Positions 1-11,122 of a stretch of 64,000 nucleotides of DNA are shown here, piece by piece. Made by a program: the position numbers and the translations under genes. Each line of letters begins with the position of its first letter. Within the stretch, counting starts at the first letter, position 1. The stretch spans positions 1-64,000 of the forward strand of contig JAITOR010000075.1 of NCBI GenBank assembly GCA_031289855.1. The letters are read 5' to 3'. The DNA is from Rickettsiales bacterium. Its GTDB lineage: Bacteria; Pseudomonadota; Alphaproteobacteria; Rickettsiales; UBA1997. The notes beneath the pieces are model-generated. The model had not been told where the DNA came from and did not search any database. It saw only the letters and a list, made by a program, of their open reading frames with translations.

Positions 1-25
1 TTATTGTCATGAAAAATTAATATTT

Positions 26-155
26 ATTTTTTTTATATACTTCCATGATTTATACTTATGATGTATAATATAAACAATATTAACAAAATATAGGAGGATA
101 ATTTGAAAAAAACATGAAACAAAAATATATACAAATTTATATGTTGGATGTTTAA
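26..155 (+). promoter_or_regulatory. Dispersed ACTT-box promoter element, copy A
   Basis: An ACTTCC box at 39-44 lies exactly 25 nt before a TATAAT box at 64-69, and a further ACTT is at 54 (offset +15). The same geometry recurs at five other intergenic places in this window. Downstream an AGGAGG at 92-97 precedes a four-codon micro-ORF (TTG AAA AAA ACA TGA, 103-117) overlapped by a second short ORF at 114-155. The 64-120 stretch closely matches the minus strand at 46674-46728. It reads towards the gene at 221. That it is a promoter is inferred from the TATAAT box and position; no transcript data are available. Confidence 0.6.
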
Positions 156-220
156 AATTAAATAAATTTTTGCTTTTTATTATTATTTATTAAATAATTG
201 TATAAAATAATAGGATTTAT

Positions 221-871
221 ATGGTATTATACTCTCCCGAAATTACACTTATACAAAATGCACTCATTAAAATTGAGGACAAAATGGCAAGAGACTATTT
301 GGAGTTAGAAATTTTACAATCTTCCTTCAAAGGCGCCATTAGTTTTACAAATACTTTGCTAAGTTTTGTAAAAGAAAGGTTGCTGGATAGTTTGTCAAGA
401 AATTTGGATTATGGTATTATTTATGAAGGCGCAGGGGAAAGAGGAAAAAATAATTTTTTAATAACCATCGATGGAAAGGATAATTTACAGCATGCAATTC
501 CTTATTTTGCTGTGGTTATAGCAGTGGAGAGAGAAGGAAAAATAGTTGCTGGTATAATTGATAACCCAATTACAAGGGAAATTTACATAGTTGATGATGA
601 GAAGCACTATGCGCTCGTAAATACATTTAAAATGAGAGTTTCCCAAAGGGATAAGGATTTTGTTGTTGCACTTACGGAACAAAATTTGAAATACAAAAAT
701 GTAATAGTTGCAAAATCCACTCTATTAAATTTATGCCATGTGGCAAGAGGAAAATATGATGCCACAATCGTAACAGATAACAATCCATTGTTGGAATTGG
801 GATATTTATTTGTTAAAAATTCAGGCGGAACGGTGGAAGACAACGTGGCTCATAATGGTAAATTTAAATGA
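221..871 (+). CDS. Inositol-monophosphatase-family protein, probably catalytically degenerate
   Basis: The 216-residue protein follows the SuhB/IMPase fold order: an N-terminal helical part, a central block 'IDGKDNLQHAIPYFAVVIAV' (about residues 87-107) equivalent to the family's D-P-[IL]-D-G-T-x-N-F motif, then a 'GKIVAGIIDNP' strand and a C-terminal 'GKYDATIV' segment. Active members bind metal through two Asp of DP[IL]DGT and an Asp of a later WDxAAG motif. Here only the second Asp of the first motif is kept, and the WDxAAG region reads NNPLLELG. It is also shorter than the usual 250-270 residues. It is therefore probably not a phosphatase. It overlaps the ABC ATPase downstream by ATGA, so the two are likely co-translated. 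Confidence 0.6.
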   Translation: MVLYSPEITLIQNALIKIEDKMARDYLELEILQSSFKGAISFTNTLLSFVKERLLDSLSRNLDYGIIYEGAGERGKNNFLITIDGKDNLQHAIPYFAVVIAVEREGKIVAGIIDNPITREIYIVDDEKHYALVNTFKMRVSQRDKDFVVALTEQNLKYKNVIVAKSTLLNLCHVARGKYDATIVTDNNPLLELGYLFVKNSGGTVEDNVAHNGKFK

Positions 872-1644
872 ATATAATAGATTTTTTCAACATTTCTATT
901 TGCAGGGAAGAACGAATGATTATGAAAAATTTTACTTTACAGGTAAAAGAAGGGGAAAATGTTGCAATTTTAGGTCCCAATGGCAGTGGAAAAAGCACAT
1001 TCATTAATCTGATTACAAAAGACATTTATCCATCTTTTAATAAGGAAAAATCATATTGTAAAATATTTGATAAAGATAATTGGAATTTAAATGATTTGAG
1101 AAAGAATCTTGGTATTGTAACCACCGAATTACAGAATAAATTCAAAGAAATAACCGGTTTGAATATGATTATAACAGGTTATTTTGGTAGTTATAGATTG
1201 TTTGAAAATTTTAAAATTACAAAAAAAATGATTACTCATGCAAAGGAATTGGCTGATTTTATGGAAATAAGTGAGTTAAACCATAAACTTGTGGAAACCA
1301 TGTCCAGTGGCGAACAAAGAAGATTTTTAATTGCAAGAGCATTAATCAATGACCCCAAGGCATTGATATTGGACGAACCTACCAATAGTCTTGATGTAAA
1401 AGCAATACAAAATTTAAAAAACACAATGACAAAAATTACAAAACAAGGTAAAAGTTTGATATTAGTAACCCACACGGTAAGTGATATTATACCTGAAATT
1501 TCAAAAGTTGTAATGATAAAAAAGGGAGAGGTTTTTGTGGCAGGCAAAAAAAACATCGTATTAACAAAAAAGAATTTGCAAAAATTATTCGAAATGGATT
1601 TGGAATTGGTAAAAGATGAAAATAACTACACGATATGTTTTTAA
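868..1644 (+). CDS. ABC transporter ATP-binding protein (YlmA/ModF-like)
   Basis: A single nucleotide-binding domain of 258 residues. The Walker A motif is GPNGSGKS (about residues 36-43), the signature motif is MSSGEQRR, Walker B is ALILDEPT, and a switch His lies in LVTHTVSD. Spacing and the LGIVTTELQNKF segment resemble the stand-alone YlmA/ModF type of ATPase. No membrane permease gene is adjacent, so the transported substrate, or whether it transports at all, cannot be told. The start overlaps the stop of the upstream IMPase-like gene (ATGA), which suggests one operon. A later Met (residue 17) would remove the first strand of the fold, so the first Met is preferred. Confidence 0.8.
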   Translation: MNIIDFFNISICREERMIMKNFTLQVKEGENVAILGPNGSGKSTFINLITKDIYPSFNKEKSYCKIFDKDNWNLNDLRKNLGIVTTELQNKFKEITGLNMIITGYFGSYRLFENFKITKKMITHAKELADFMEISELNHKLVETMSSGEQRRFLIARALINDPKALILDEPTNSLDVKAIQNLKNTMTKITKQGKSLILVTHTVSDIIPEISKVVMIKKGEVFVAGKKNIVLTKKNLQKLFEMDLELVKDENNYTICF

Positions 1645-1646
1645 TC

Positions 1647-2036
1647 CTATCTTTGTAGACCATTTCTACCCCTTTCACTATTATTTTTGACCTGATCCGC
1701 CCACAAACCCCTTCGTTGTGCCATCATTCTTGACAAGTTCTTACCAACAACAAAGGAGGTCCAATAGCCAATGGGCTTAGCAATTTCCACAATTTCTTCC
1801 TCCTCTATCTCATCAAATCCAAAATCTTCCACTGCTTCCTTTTGTTGCTTTTTTTCCTTGCCCCTATCTCTTAACAAAACCTCATCAGTTGGCTTATAAA
1901 TAGGCTTTGGTTTTTCTTTTTTAAAGGCACTAGACATAAATTCAATTCCCATTAAGCTTATATATAGGCAAATTCTAACAATCGCAATCGATATGATAAT
2001 GCTTAAAGCAATTAAAATTAGTAATTTTAATGTCAT
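1647..2036 (-). CDS. Small membrane-anchored protein with an AKPxGxW motif
   Basis: A 129-residue protein with one hydrophobic N-terminal segment (about residues 3-30), a charged middle with an acidic run (about 70-85), and a C-terminal part 'AKPIGYWTSFVVGKNLSRMM' followed by 'GLWADQV'. The same pattern (AKPVGFWSSLLLGGK...SFWASV) occurs in the protein at 10404-10805, so the two are paralogues, each downstream of a housekeeping gene (gapR here, gmk there). The start codon overlaps the gapR stop region. I do not recognise a named family. Localisation to the inner membrane is inferred from the single hydrophobic segment. Confidence 0.65.
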   Translation of the reverse strand: MTLKLLILIALSIIISIAIVRICLYISLMGIEFMSSAFKKEKPKPIYKPTDEVLLRDRGKEKKQQKEAVEDFGFDEIEEEEIVEIAKPIGYWTSFVVGKNLSRMMAQRRGLWADQVKNNSERGRNGLQR

Positions 2037-2266
2037 TACATTCCCAATGCTTCTTTGTATGTTTCCAAAAGTTGCTCTTCCTCTAATCTTTTATCAGGAT
2101 CAAGTCGTCTTAAAGCAACGATTTTTTTAATAATTTTAGTATCAAACCCCATGGCTTTTCCTTCTTTTAAAATGTCACTGGTTTGCCTTGTCAGATCTTT
2201 TTTTTCCGATTCTAATCGTTCGATTTCTTCAATAATTCTTTTTAATTTCACACTTACATCACTCAT
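2036..2266 (-). CDS. gapR: GapR/DUF2312 nucleoid-associated protein
   Basis: A 76-residue, mostly helical protein with the family's hallmarks: an N-terminal coiled coil 'IEEIERLESEKKDL' and a C-terminal block 'GFDTKIIKKIVALRRLDPDK' ending in ALGM. DUF2312/GapR proteins are near-specific to Alphaproteobacteria. In Caulobacter GapR binds overtwisted AT-rich DNA ahead of replication and transcription and stimulates type II topoisomerases. Length and end match the family. Copy B of the dispersed promoter element lies about 180 nt upstream on the same strand. The small membrane protein gene follows with overlapping ends. Confidence 0.9.
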   Translation of the reverse strand: MSDVSVKLKRIIEEIERLESEKKDLTRQTSDILKEGKAMGFDTKIIKKIVALRRLDPDKRLEEEQLLETYKEALGM

Positions 2267-2370
2267 ATTTACCTTATAAATTACTAAGTGTAATATTATT
2301 ATACATTTTTAAGAAATCAATTTTATTTGGTTTATTTTCACAATACATATTGTTTATGTGCATTTTTTAT

Positions 2371-2490
2371 TTTCATATCTTTTTCAAATCATCCCCCTGC
2401 ATTGTTTTTATTGTTCATAATACACAAATTATTATAATCATATTTCTCATTATACATCATAATTGTAAAGTGCGGAAGTACATAAAGAAA
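2371..2490 (-). promoter_or_regulatory. Dispersed ACTT-box promoter element, copy B
   Basis: On the minus strand ACTTCC (2479-2474) is 25 nt before TATAAT (2454-2449), with a second ACTT at +8. Downstream, at 2371-2395, the leader contains TTG AAA AAG ATA TGA, matching the micro-ORF of copies A and D. The element fills most of the 308-nt gap between ybeY and gapR and points towards gapR. No other gene is visible in this gap. Confidence 0.6.
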
Positions 2491-2574
2491 ATAAATTTTA
2501 TTTATTTAATTATATTTCTTCCATTCTTATCATAAAAAAACAATGAAACAACTTAATTTACTACTTAGTCACAA

Positions 2575-3072
2575 TTAAACATAAGGATTATCTATTCCCA
2601 ACTTTTTTAAAACATTGATTTCAATCATTTCCATTTTTTTTTGTTCTTGTTTTTTCATATGATCCAATGTCAATAGATGCAAATAGCTATGTATTAATAA
2701 ATGTGTAAAATGGTTGTGAAAAGTTTTATTTTGTTCCCTCATTTCCTCTTTTATTTTATCATAACTAAAAAATATATCCCCCAGTATAATACATGGCATT
2801 TTTTCGAAACCATCCATCAATTGCTGTTTGTTTTTATATAACGAAAATGTCAAAACATTAGTATTTTTATCAACATTTCTATATTGTCTATTCAATTGCC
2901 GTATGTCTTTGTCAAACGTTATTGAAAACTCAATGTTTGGAAATGATAAATTCTTCCTTTTGTTTCCTCTTTTTTCTAAAATAAAATATTCCAAAACCAA
3001 CTCAAAAATTTCCTTACAAAATTTTTTTGTTACATTAAAGTTACATTTTTTAATAACATCAATTTTAATCAT
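2575..3072 (-). CDS. ybeY: Endoribonuclease YbeY (16S rRNA 3' end maturation)
   Basis: A 165-residue protein with the zinc-binding YbeY motif H-x3-H-x5-H: 'HSYLHLLTLDH' near residue 130, followed by the usual 'EMIEINVLKKLGI' tail. A central 'LNRQYRNVDKNTNVLTFS' segment matches the family's [LN]N..YR..D.PTDVLSFP block. YbeY is a single-strand endoribonuclease involved in 16S rRNA processing and ribosome quality control. Its start overlaps the end of ffh by 8 nt, so it is translated as part of an ffh-ybeY operon. Confidence 0.9.
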   Translation of the reverse strand: MIKIDVIKKCNFNVTKKFCKEIFELVLEYFILEKRGNKRKNLSFPNIEFSITFDKDIRQLNRQYRNVDKNTNVLTFSLYKNKQQLMDGFEKMPCIILGDIFFSYDKIKEEMREQNKTFHNHFTHLLIHSYLHLLTLDHMKKQEQKKMEMIEINVLKKLGIDNPYV

Positions 3073-4435
3073 CAGTTATATCAACATTTTTCATATTTCC
3101 CAAAGAGTCCACAATTCCTTTTAATTGTTCTTTATTTAACTTTCCAACACCCTCTACTGTTTTTTTAATTTCTTTAAATTTTTTTATCAAACTATTCACT
3201 TCTTGTATATTTGTGCCACTCCCTTTTGCAATTCTAAATTTTCTTGTAGAATTCAAAATTTCAGGATATCGCCTTTCTTTTTTTGTCATGGAACATACTA
3301 TCGATTCTTGTTTTTTGAATACATCATCATTAAATCCCTTCTGTTGCATAAATGTTTTAATTTTATCAGCACCCGGTAAAAAACTTAACATATTTCCCAG
3401 CCCACCAAGTTTTTTTAAATTCTTCAATTGTGCCAAAAAATCATCAAAATCAAAAGTTCCATCTTTAATTTTTTTCTCCAAATCTTCCGCTTCTTTTGCA
3501 TCAACAATTTCCTGTGCCTTTTCCACAAAAGTTACTATATCCCCCATGTCAAGTATTCTTGAGGCAATTCTTTCGGGGTAAAAAACTTCAAAATCATTGA
3601 CTTTTTCACCACTTGACATATATCTAATGGGGCAACCAGTGGCTATTTTCATACTTAAAACTGCACCAACTCTTCCTTCGCCATCAATTCTTGTTAAAAT
3701 TACACCCGTCAATCCAACATTTACATTAAATTCTTTTGCGATATTTACCGCATCCTGTCCCATCAAACTATCAGCGACCAATAATTTTTCTTGTGGCACA
3801 ATTATTTCGACCAATTCTTGTAATTCCGCCATCAAAACTTCGTCAACCGCGAGTCGTCCAGCAGTATCAAAAATCACCACATCATAATTCTTATTTTTAA
3901 CACTTTCAAGTGCTCTTTTTGCTATATCAATTGGTTTTTGTCCCCTCACTATATTAAGACTATCAATATTATTTTCTTTTGCCATTATTTCCAATTGTTC
4001 TTGTGCTGCTGGCCTGTAAACATCAAGCGATATTACAAAAACTTTTTTATTATCCTTTTTTTGAATACGGTTAGCAAGTTTAATCGTAGCACTTGTTTTT
4101 CCTTGTCCTTGAAGTCCTATCATCATTATAAAAATAGGTTTTTGTATATCAAAGTCAATCTCAACGGCTCCACTACTAAGTAAATTTAATAATTCATCAT
4201 TTATAATTTTTACAATTTGTTGCCCAGCTAATACGTTTTTTATAACTTCTTGTTTTATTGTTTTGTCTTTGATTTTATCGATAAAAATTTTCACAACAGG
4301 CAAAGAAACATCACTCTCCAATAATGCAATCCTAATACTTCTAATCGCATCATTAAAATCATCATCGGTAATTCTTTTTATACCCTTCAATTTTTCAATA
4401 ACACCGCCAAAACTCCTTGTAATTGTGCTAAACAT
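3065..4435 (-). CDS. ffh: Signal recognition particle GTPase Ffh
   Basis: The protein has the N-terminal helical bundle, then the G domain with P-loop GLQGQGKT (about residue 105), DVYRPAAQEQL and the DTAGRL box, and a C-terminal Met-rich M domain with 'RKFRIAKGSGT'. Ffh binds 4.5S RNA and signal peptides and delivers ribosomes to FtsY at the membrane. The open frame begins 11 codons earlier, but the Met at 4435 gives the family's usual start (MFSTITRSF) and lies about 18 nt after the predicted transcription start. The stop overlaps ybeY. Confidence 0.93.
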   Translation of the reverse strand: MFSTITRSFGGVIEKLKGIKRITDDDFNDAIRSIRIALLESDVSLPVVKIFIDKIKDKTIKQEVIKNVLAGQQIVKIINDELLNLLSSGAVEIDFDIQKPIFIMMIGLQGQGKTSATIKLANRIQKKDNKKVFVISLDVYRPAAQEQLEIMAKENNIDSLNIVRGQKPIDIAKRALESVKNKNYDVVIFDTAGRLAVDEVLMAELQELVEIIVPQEKLLVADSLMGQDAVNIAKEFNVNVGLTGVILTRIDGEGRVGAVLSMKIATGCPIRYMSSGEKVNDFEVFYPERIASRILDMGDIVTFVEKAQEIVDAKEAEDLEKKIKDGTFDFDDFLAQLKNLKKLGGLGNMLSFLPGADKIKTFMQQKGFNDDVFKKQESIVCSMTKKERRYPEILNSTRKFRIAKGSGTNIQEVNSLIKKFKEIKKTVEGVGKLNKEQLKGIVDSLGNMKNVDITDD

Positions 4436-4459
4436 ACATAATAAATTATTACTAATTTG

Positions 4460-4487
4460 ATTATACAATTAAAAATTAAATAGTAAA
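4460..4487 (-). promoter_or_regulatory. Predicted sigma70-type promoter of ffh-ybeY
   Basis: On the minus strand TTTACT (4487-4482) and TATAAT (4465-4460) are separated by 16 nt, with the ffh ATG about 25 nt downstream of the -10 box. Confidence 0.5.
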
Positions 4488-4535
4488 ATTTTTATTTGAT
4501 TTTTTGACAACGGTTTTTATATTTATCTTTTCAAA

Positions 4536-4580
4536 AGAAAAGGGAAGACAAAATTAAAATTATAATTCACCTTCCCCCAT
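4536..4580 (-). terminator. Possible terminator of nifJ
   Basis: On the minus strand GGGAAG and CTTCCC form arms around a 23-nt AT-rich loop, followed by a T-rich run (TTTTCTTTTG). The long loop makes this a weak call. It lies just after the nifJ stop. Confidence 0.35.
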
Positions 4581-4605
4581 TTATTCAATTTTACCCCTTC
4601 AACAA

Positions 4606-8109
<3,504 letters not shown>

Positions 8110-8270
8110 AAATTTAAAAATTTATTTATTATATATTTAATAGTATAACATAAAAATTTAAAATCAAGTTAAAAAAAATAATTGAATTTAAACAAATGAT
8201 ATAATATTGAGAAAATAAATCCAAAATTATTATTACCATAAAATAATACTGGCAAATCGGATAAGTCTCT

Positions 8271-9665
8271 CTAATTTTCAAAATTTAATAAATTGTTTAA
8301 TAACTTATTGTTTATTGTAACTTTATTTTTTTCCACCAAATATTTTTGTAACCTATCAAATTTTGTATCATTGTAACTCTTCCAAATTCTATTCATAAAA
8401 ACATCACTTTCCACATATTTATCGTTGTCAGTTTTAATTTCCCTTATATCCTTTGTTTCTAAAAATGTTATGAGCCTTCTATCGTCACTTAAATATGCTG
8501 CTGTATAACTTTTTGGTTCCCGCAATTTAAATACATTAGATAAAATTTCTTCACTATAATTTATGATATCATTCTTATATATTTCTTGATTTCTTAAAAT
8601 TTTAAATTTATAAGTATTTGTTGTATTTTGTTCCTGCAATTCCTTTATAACATTATTGGTCCAATTCATCGCACTATTGATGATATTTTCCTCATTTAAC
8701 TTTTTTTTAATAATTGGTGTAGCCTCTTCAAGTGTTAAAATTCTTGCTCTTTGTAATTTTTCTATGTAATAAATTTTGTAATCATTTTTTTCTTTATGTA
8801 CCAAATCCGAAAAGGTTCCCTCCTCATATTGCATAAACTCATTACTTACGTCATCTGGTTTTGTTTTTGTAATTTGCTTTTTTAAACCAAATTCTTTTGC
8901 AATTTCATCCAAATTTTTTGAAGCCAAGATTAAATCTTCCAACTCTGTTGCTGTAGTATTTGATTTATCTAAATTGATTTCAATGTATGAAATTTCCATT
9001 TCTTTCGGCATATCAAATCTGTTGGATAAATAATATTCTTTTATGTCTTCATCAGTAATAATTTTACCTTTTCCACCAGCATTTTTCACATCAATCGTGT
9101 AGACGTTTACAATGTAATATTTATTTTCATCCTCTAATAAATCTTTTGTAAGTTTATTGTTTGCAAGATTTGATGTCATTATTATTTGTCCCAAAATTTC
9201 TCTACCATTCGCAACACTTAAAATATCCAAATACATTTTTTCACTATATCCAATTTGAGAAATATTTGTTTTAAATATATCTTTATCAAATTTTCCATTA
9301 TTATTGGCAAAATTTTTGTTTACATAAATGTCTCTAAACATTATTTCTTTTGGAGATTTTAAATTTAATTTTTCAACTTGCAATTCAAATAAATTTTCAT
9401 TTATAAACTCCCTTAATGCCAAAGCAATAAATTCTTGCGAATCAAAAATCGACAAATCATCAATAATATTTTGCTGCATAAGTTGGGTTCTTTTATTGTT
9501 TAAAAAAGTTAAAAAAGTATTTAAACTAATCTGTTTTTTATTGACCTTAATAAGATTAGTATCACTTATTCCATTAAAATAATTTATAATACCAAACAAA
9601 ATAAAACTTGCACTTAAAAAAATAAGCAAAGATTTTACAATAACACTCTTTAATTTTTCATTCAT
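8271..9665 (-). CDS. PpiD/SurA-like periplasmic folding factor
   Basis: The protein has an N-terminal membrane anchor (about residues 8-28 counted from the Met at 9665), then a SurA_N-like domain ('INENLFELQVEKLNL') and a rotamase-like part, as in PpiD/SurA-type peptidyl-prolyl isomerases that assist folding of exported proteins. The catalytic parvulin core is not obvious: only scattered pattern matches such as 'IYYIEKLQRARILTLEEA' resemble its end, so isomerase activity is uncertain. The Met at 9665 is preferred because the upstream 18 codons are not typical of the family. It is divergent from gmk. Confidence 0.65.
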   Translation of the reverse strand: MNEKLKSVIVKSLLIFLSASFILFGIINYFNGISDTNLIKVNKKQISLNTFLTFLNNKRTQLMQQNIIDDLSIFDSQEFIALALREFINENLFELQVEKLNLKSPKEIMFRDIYVNKNFANNNGKFDKDIFKTNISQIGYSEKMYLDILSVANGREILGQIIMTSNLANNKLTKDLLEDENKYYIVNVYTIDVKNAGGKGKIITDEDIKEYYLSNRFDMPKEMEISYIEINLDKSNTTATELEDLILASKNLDEIAKEFGLKKQITKTKPDDVSNEFMQYEEGTFSDLVHKEKNDYKIYYIEKLQRARILTLEEATPIIKKKLNEENIINSAMNWTNNVIKELQEQNTTNTYKFKILRNQEIYKNDIINYSEEILSNVFKLREPKSYTAAYLSDDRRLITFLETKDIREIKTDNDKYVESDVFMNRIWKSYNDTKFDRLQKYLVEKNKVTINNKLLNNLLNFEN

Positions 9666-9783
9666 TTCAATATTCGATAATAATTTCTTAAAGTGTATAT
9701 GAATAAAATAAAAAAGCAAGCACTAAATTATTTACTTTACTTTTTAAATTTTTGTGATAATATTTGAAAAAATAGGAGTTAAT

Positions 9784-10401
9784 ATGTCTTATGAACACTT
9801 TGTCATCGTGCTTTCTTCCCCGTCTGGAACAGGTAAATCAACTTTAACTAAAAAGTTGTTGGAGAAATATAATAATATTAAATTATCAACTTCTGCAACC
9901 ACAAGGTCACCAAGAGAAGGCGAAAAGCATGGCTTCCATTATCATTTTATAACACAAGAAGAATTTGATAAAAAAGTTACAAATAATGAATTTTTAGAAT
10001 ATGCCGGTGTATATGGAAAAAGTTATGGAACATTAAAAAGTGAAGTTGAAAATAGATGGATTAATAATGAAGATGTATTGCTTGATATAGACTGGCAAGG
10101 TAATTTGCTTGTATCAAAGCAATTAACCAATAAAGCACAGGTAATACGAATTTTTGTTTTACCACCTTCAATTAAAGAATTAAGACAAAGGTTGGAAGGT
10201 CGCGGCACTGATAGTCAAGAGATTATTGATAAAAGAATGGCAGACGCAAAAAATACAATCACTCATTACAATGAATATGATTATATCATTGTAAACGACA
10301 ATTTGGACAAGTGTTTTGAAAAACTTTGTATCTTAATTGAAGCAAAGAGGGTGGCAAATACAACAGTAAAACCAGTAATTGACAATCTATTAGGCGAATA
10401 A
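9784..10401 (+). CDS. gmk: Guanylate kinase
   Basis: The protein phosphorylates GMP to GDP. P-loop SSPSGTGKST near residue 10, the GMP-binding 'STSATTRSPREGEKHGFHYHF' region (the family's TR.pR.gE..G.dY.F), 'WQGNLLV' and the lid segment 'RLEGRGTDS' are all present. Length about 205 residues is normal. The start was placed at 9784 because AGGAG at 9774-9778 lies 5 nt upstream; the longer frame from 9754 has no ribosome site. A paralogue of the small AKPxGxW membrane protein follows 2 nt after its stop. Confidence 0.95.
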   Translation: MSYEHFVIVLSSPSGTGKSTLTKKLLEKYNNIKLSTSATTRSPREGEKHGFHYHFITQEEFDKKVTNNEFLEYAGVYGKSYGTLKSEVENRWINNEDVLLDIDWQGNLLVSKQLTNKAQVIRIFVLPPSIKELRQRLEGRGTDSQEIIDKRMADAKNTITHYNEYDYIIVNDNLDKCFEKLCILIEAKRVANTTVKPVIDNLLGE

Positions 10402-10403
10402 TC

Positions 10404-10805
10404 ATGAGAATAATTAGAATAATAGAAAAACATTTTTCTTTAATATTGTTTATTCTTCTTGTGGTTTTATGTGTTTTGTTTGTGATAAGAGCCTTTATTC
10501 TTTTAATAATACATTTATTGGCATATTTGCACATTATAAACAGAGCAAAAAGGATAAAGAAGAGAAGAAATACAAGGGATGTGGCCACGATATTGAATGA
10601 AAAACTTGTGGTTAAAAAGGCGGAAGAATCTATTGTTGGATTTGCAAAACCGGTGGGCTTTTGGAGTAGTTTATTGTTGGGTGGCAAAATTACAGAGGTG
10701 TTTGATAAGGCTAAGAATGCGTCATTGAAAGATGATAGCAAAAGTTTTTGGGCCAGCGTTGCAGAGGCACAAGCAAAGGAAAATGCAAAAAATAAGAAAG
10801 GTTAA
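10404..10805 (+). CDS. Small membrane-anchored protein with an AKPxGxW motif (paralogue)
   Basis: A 133-residue protein with a long hydrophobic N-terminal region (about residues 10-43), a basic stretch 'RAKRIKKRRN', then 'FAKPVGFWSSLLLGGK' and 'SFWASVAEAQA' near the C terminus. The spacing and wording of the last two blocks match the protein at 1647-2036. It starts directly after gmk and is probably co-transcribed with it. Function unknown; the conserved tail facing the cytoplasm could be a binding motif, which is inference. Confidence 0.65.
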   Translation: MRIIRIIEKHFSLILFILLVVLCVLFVIRAFILLIIHLLAYLHIINRAKRIKKRRNTRDVATILNEKLVVKKAEESIVGFAKPVGFWSSLLLGGKITEVFDKAKNASLKDDSKSFWASVAEAQAKENAKNKKG

Positions 10806-10817
10806 TTAATTATCTAA

Positions 10818-10910
10818 TCACCATCCATTTTTGATAGCACCTCCCATCTCTTTGATATCTCCTCCTCCCAAAAAAGTTAGAGTAACTGCAATGAACAAAG
10901 ACACACTCAC
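10818..10910 (-). CDS. Possible 30-codon hydrophobic peptide, entericidin-like tail
   Basis: A GTG-initiated 30-codon frame with a hydrophobic first half and the C-terminal stretch GGGDIKEMGGAIKNGW, which resembles the G-x-G-x-D-I-x3-G-x-A-I pattern of entericidin-type small lipoproteins. The lipobox cysteine of entericidins is not present, and there is no clear ribosome site before the GTG. It may be a relic or chance. Listed because it lies in a gene-poor gap. Confidence 0.2.
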   Translation of the reverse strand: MSVSLFIAVTLTFLGGGDIKEMGGAIKNGW

Positions 10911-10944
10911 TCAATTAAAAACACAATTAAAATAAAATTTATTT

Positions 10945-11033
10945 TTTTTTATATACTTCCATACTTTACAGTTATGATATATAATATAAACATGATTATA
11001 ATGTATATGTTGGATATGTGTTGCATATATTAA
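10945..11033 (+). promoter_or_regulatory. Dispersed ACTT-box promoter element, copy C, with a 13-codon ORF
   Basis: ACTTCC at 10955-10960 is 25 nt before TATAAT at 10980-10985, with a second ACTT at +8. An ATG at 10992 starts 6 nt after the TATAAT box and opens a 13-codon frame, MIIMYMLDMCCIY, ending at 11033. Copy C shares the downstream TATATGTTGGAT word with copy A. The gap 10806-11122 otherwise holds only the weak ORF above and a terminator. Confidence 0.55.
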
Positions 11034-11071
11034 TTATTGATTGTTTTAAAAACAAAACTCACTTAATAAAC

Positions 11072-11103
11072 AAAACCCTGTATTACTATAATACAAGGCT
11101 TTG
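11072..11103 (-). terminator. Terminator of the acidic orphan gene
   Basis: On the minus strand CCTTGTATTA and TAATACAGG form a stem of about 9 pairs with a 3-nt loop and one bulge, followed by TTTTGTTT. It lies about 20 nt beyond the stop of the gene at 11123-12145. Confidence 0.55.
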
Positions 11104-11122
11104 TCAAATCACAAACAACTTC

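Noticed and set aside
4505..4530. A plus-strand TTGACA at 4504 as a promoter
   Set aside because: No -10 box at 16-18 nt and no plus-strand gene downstream.
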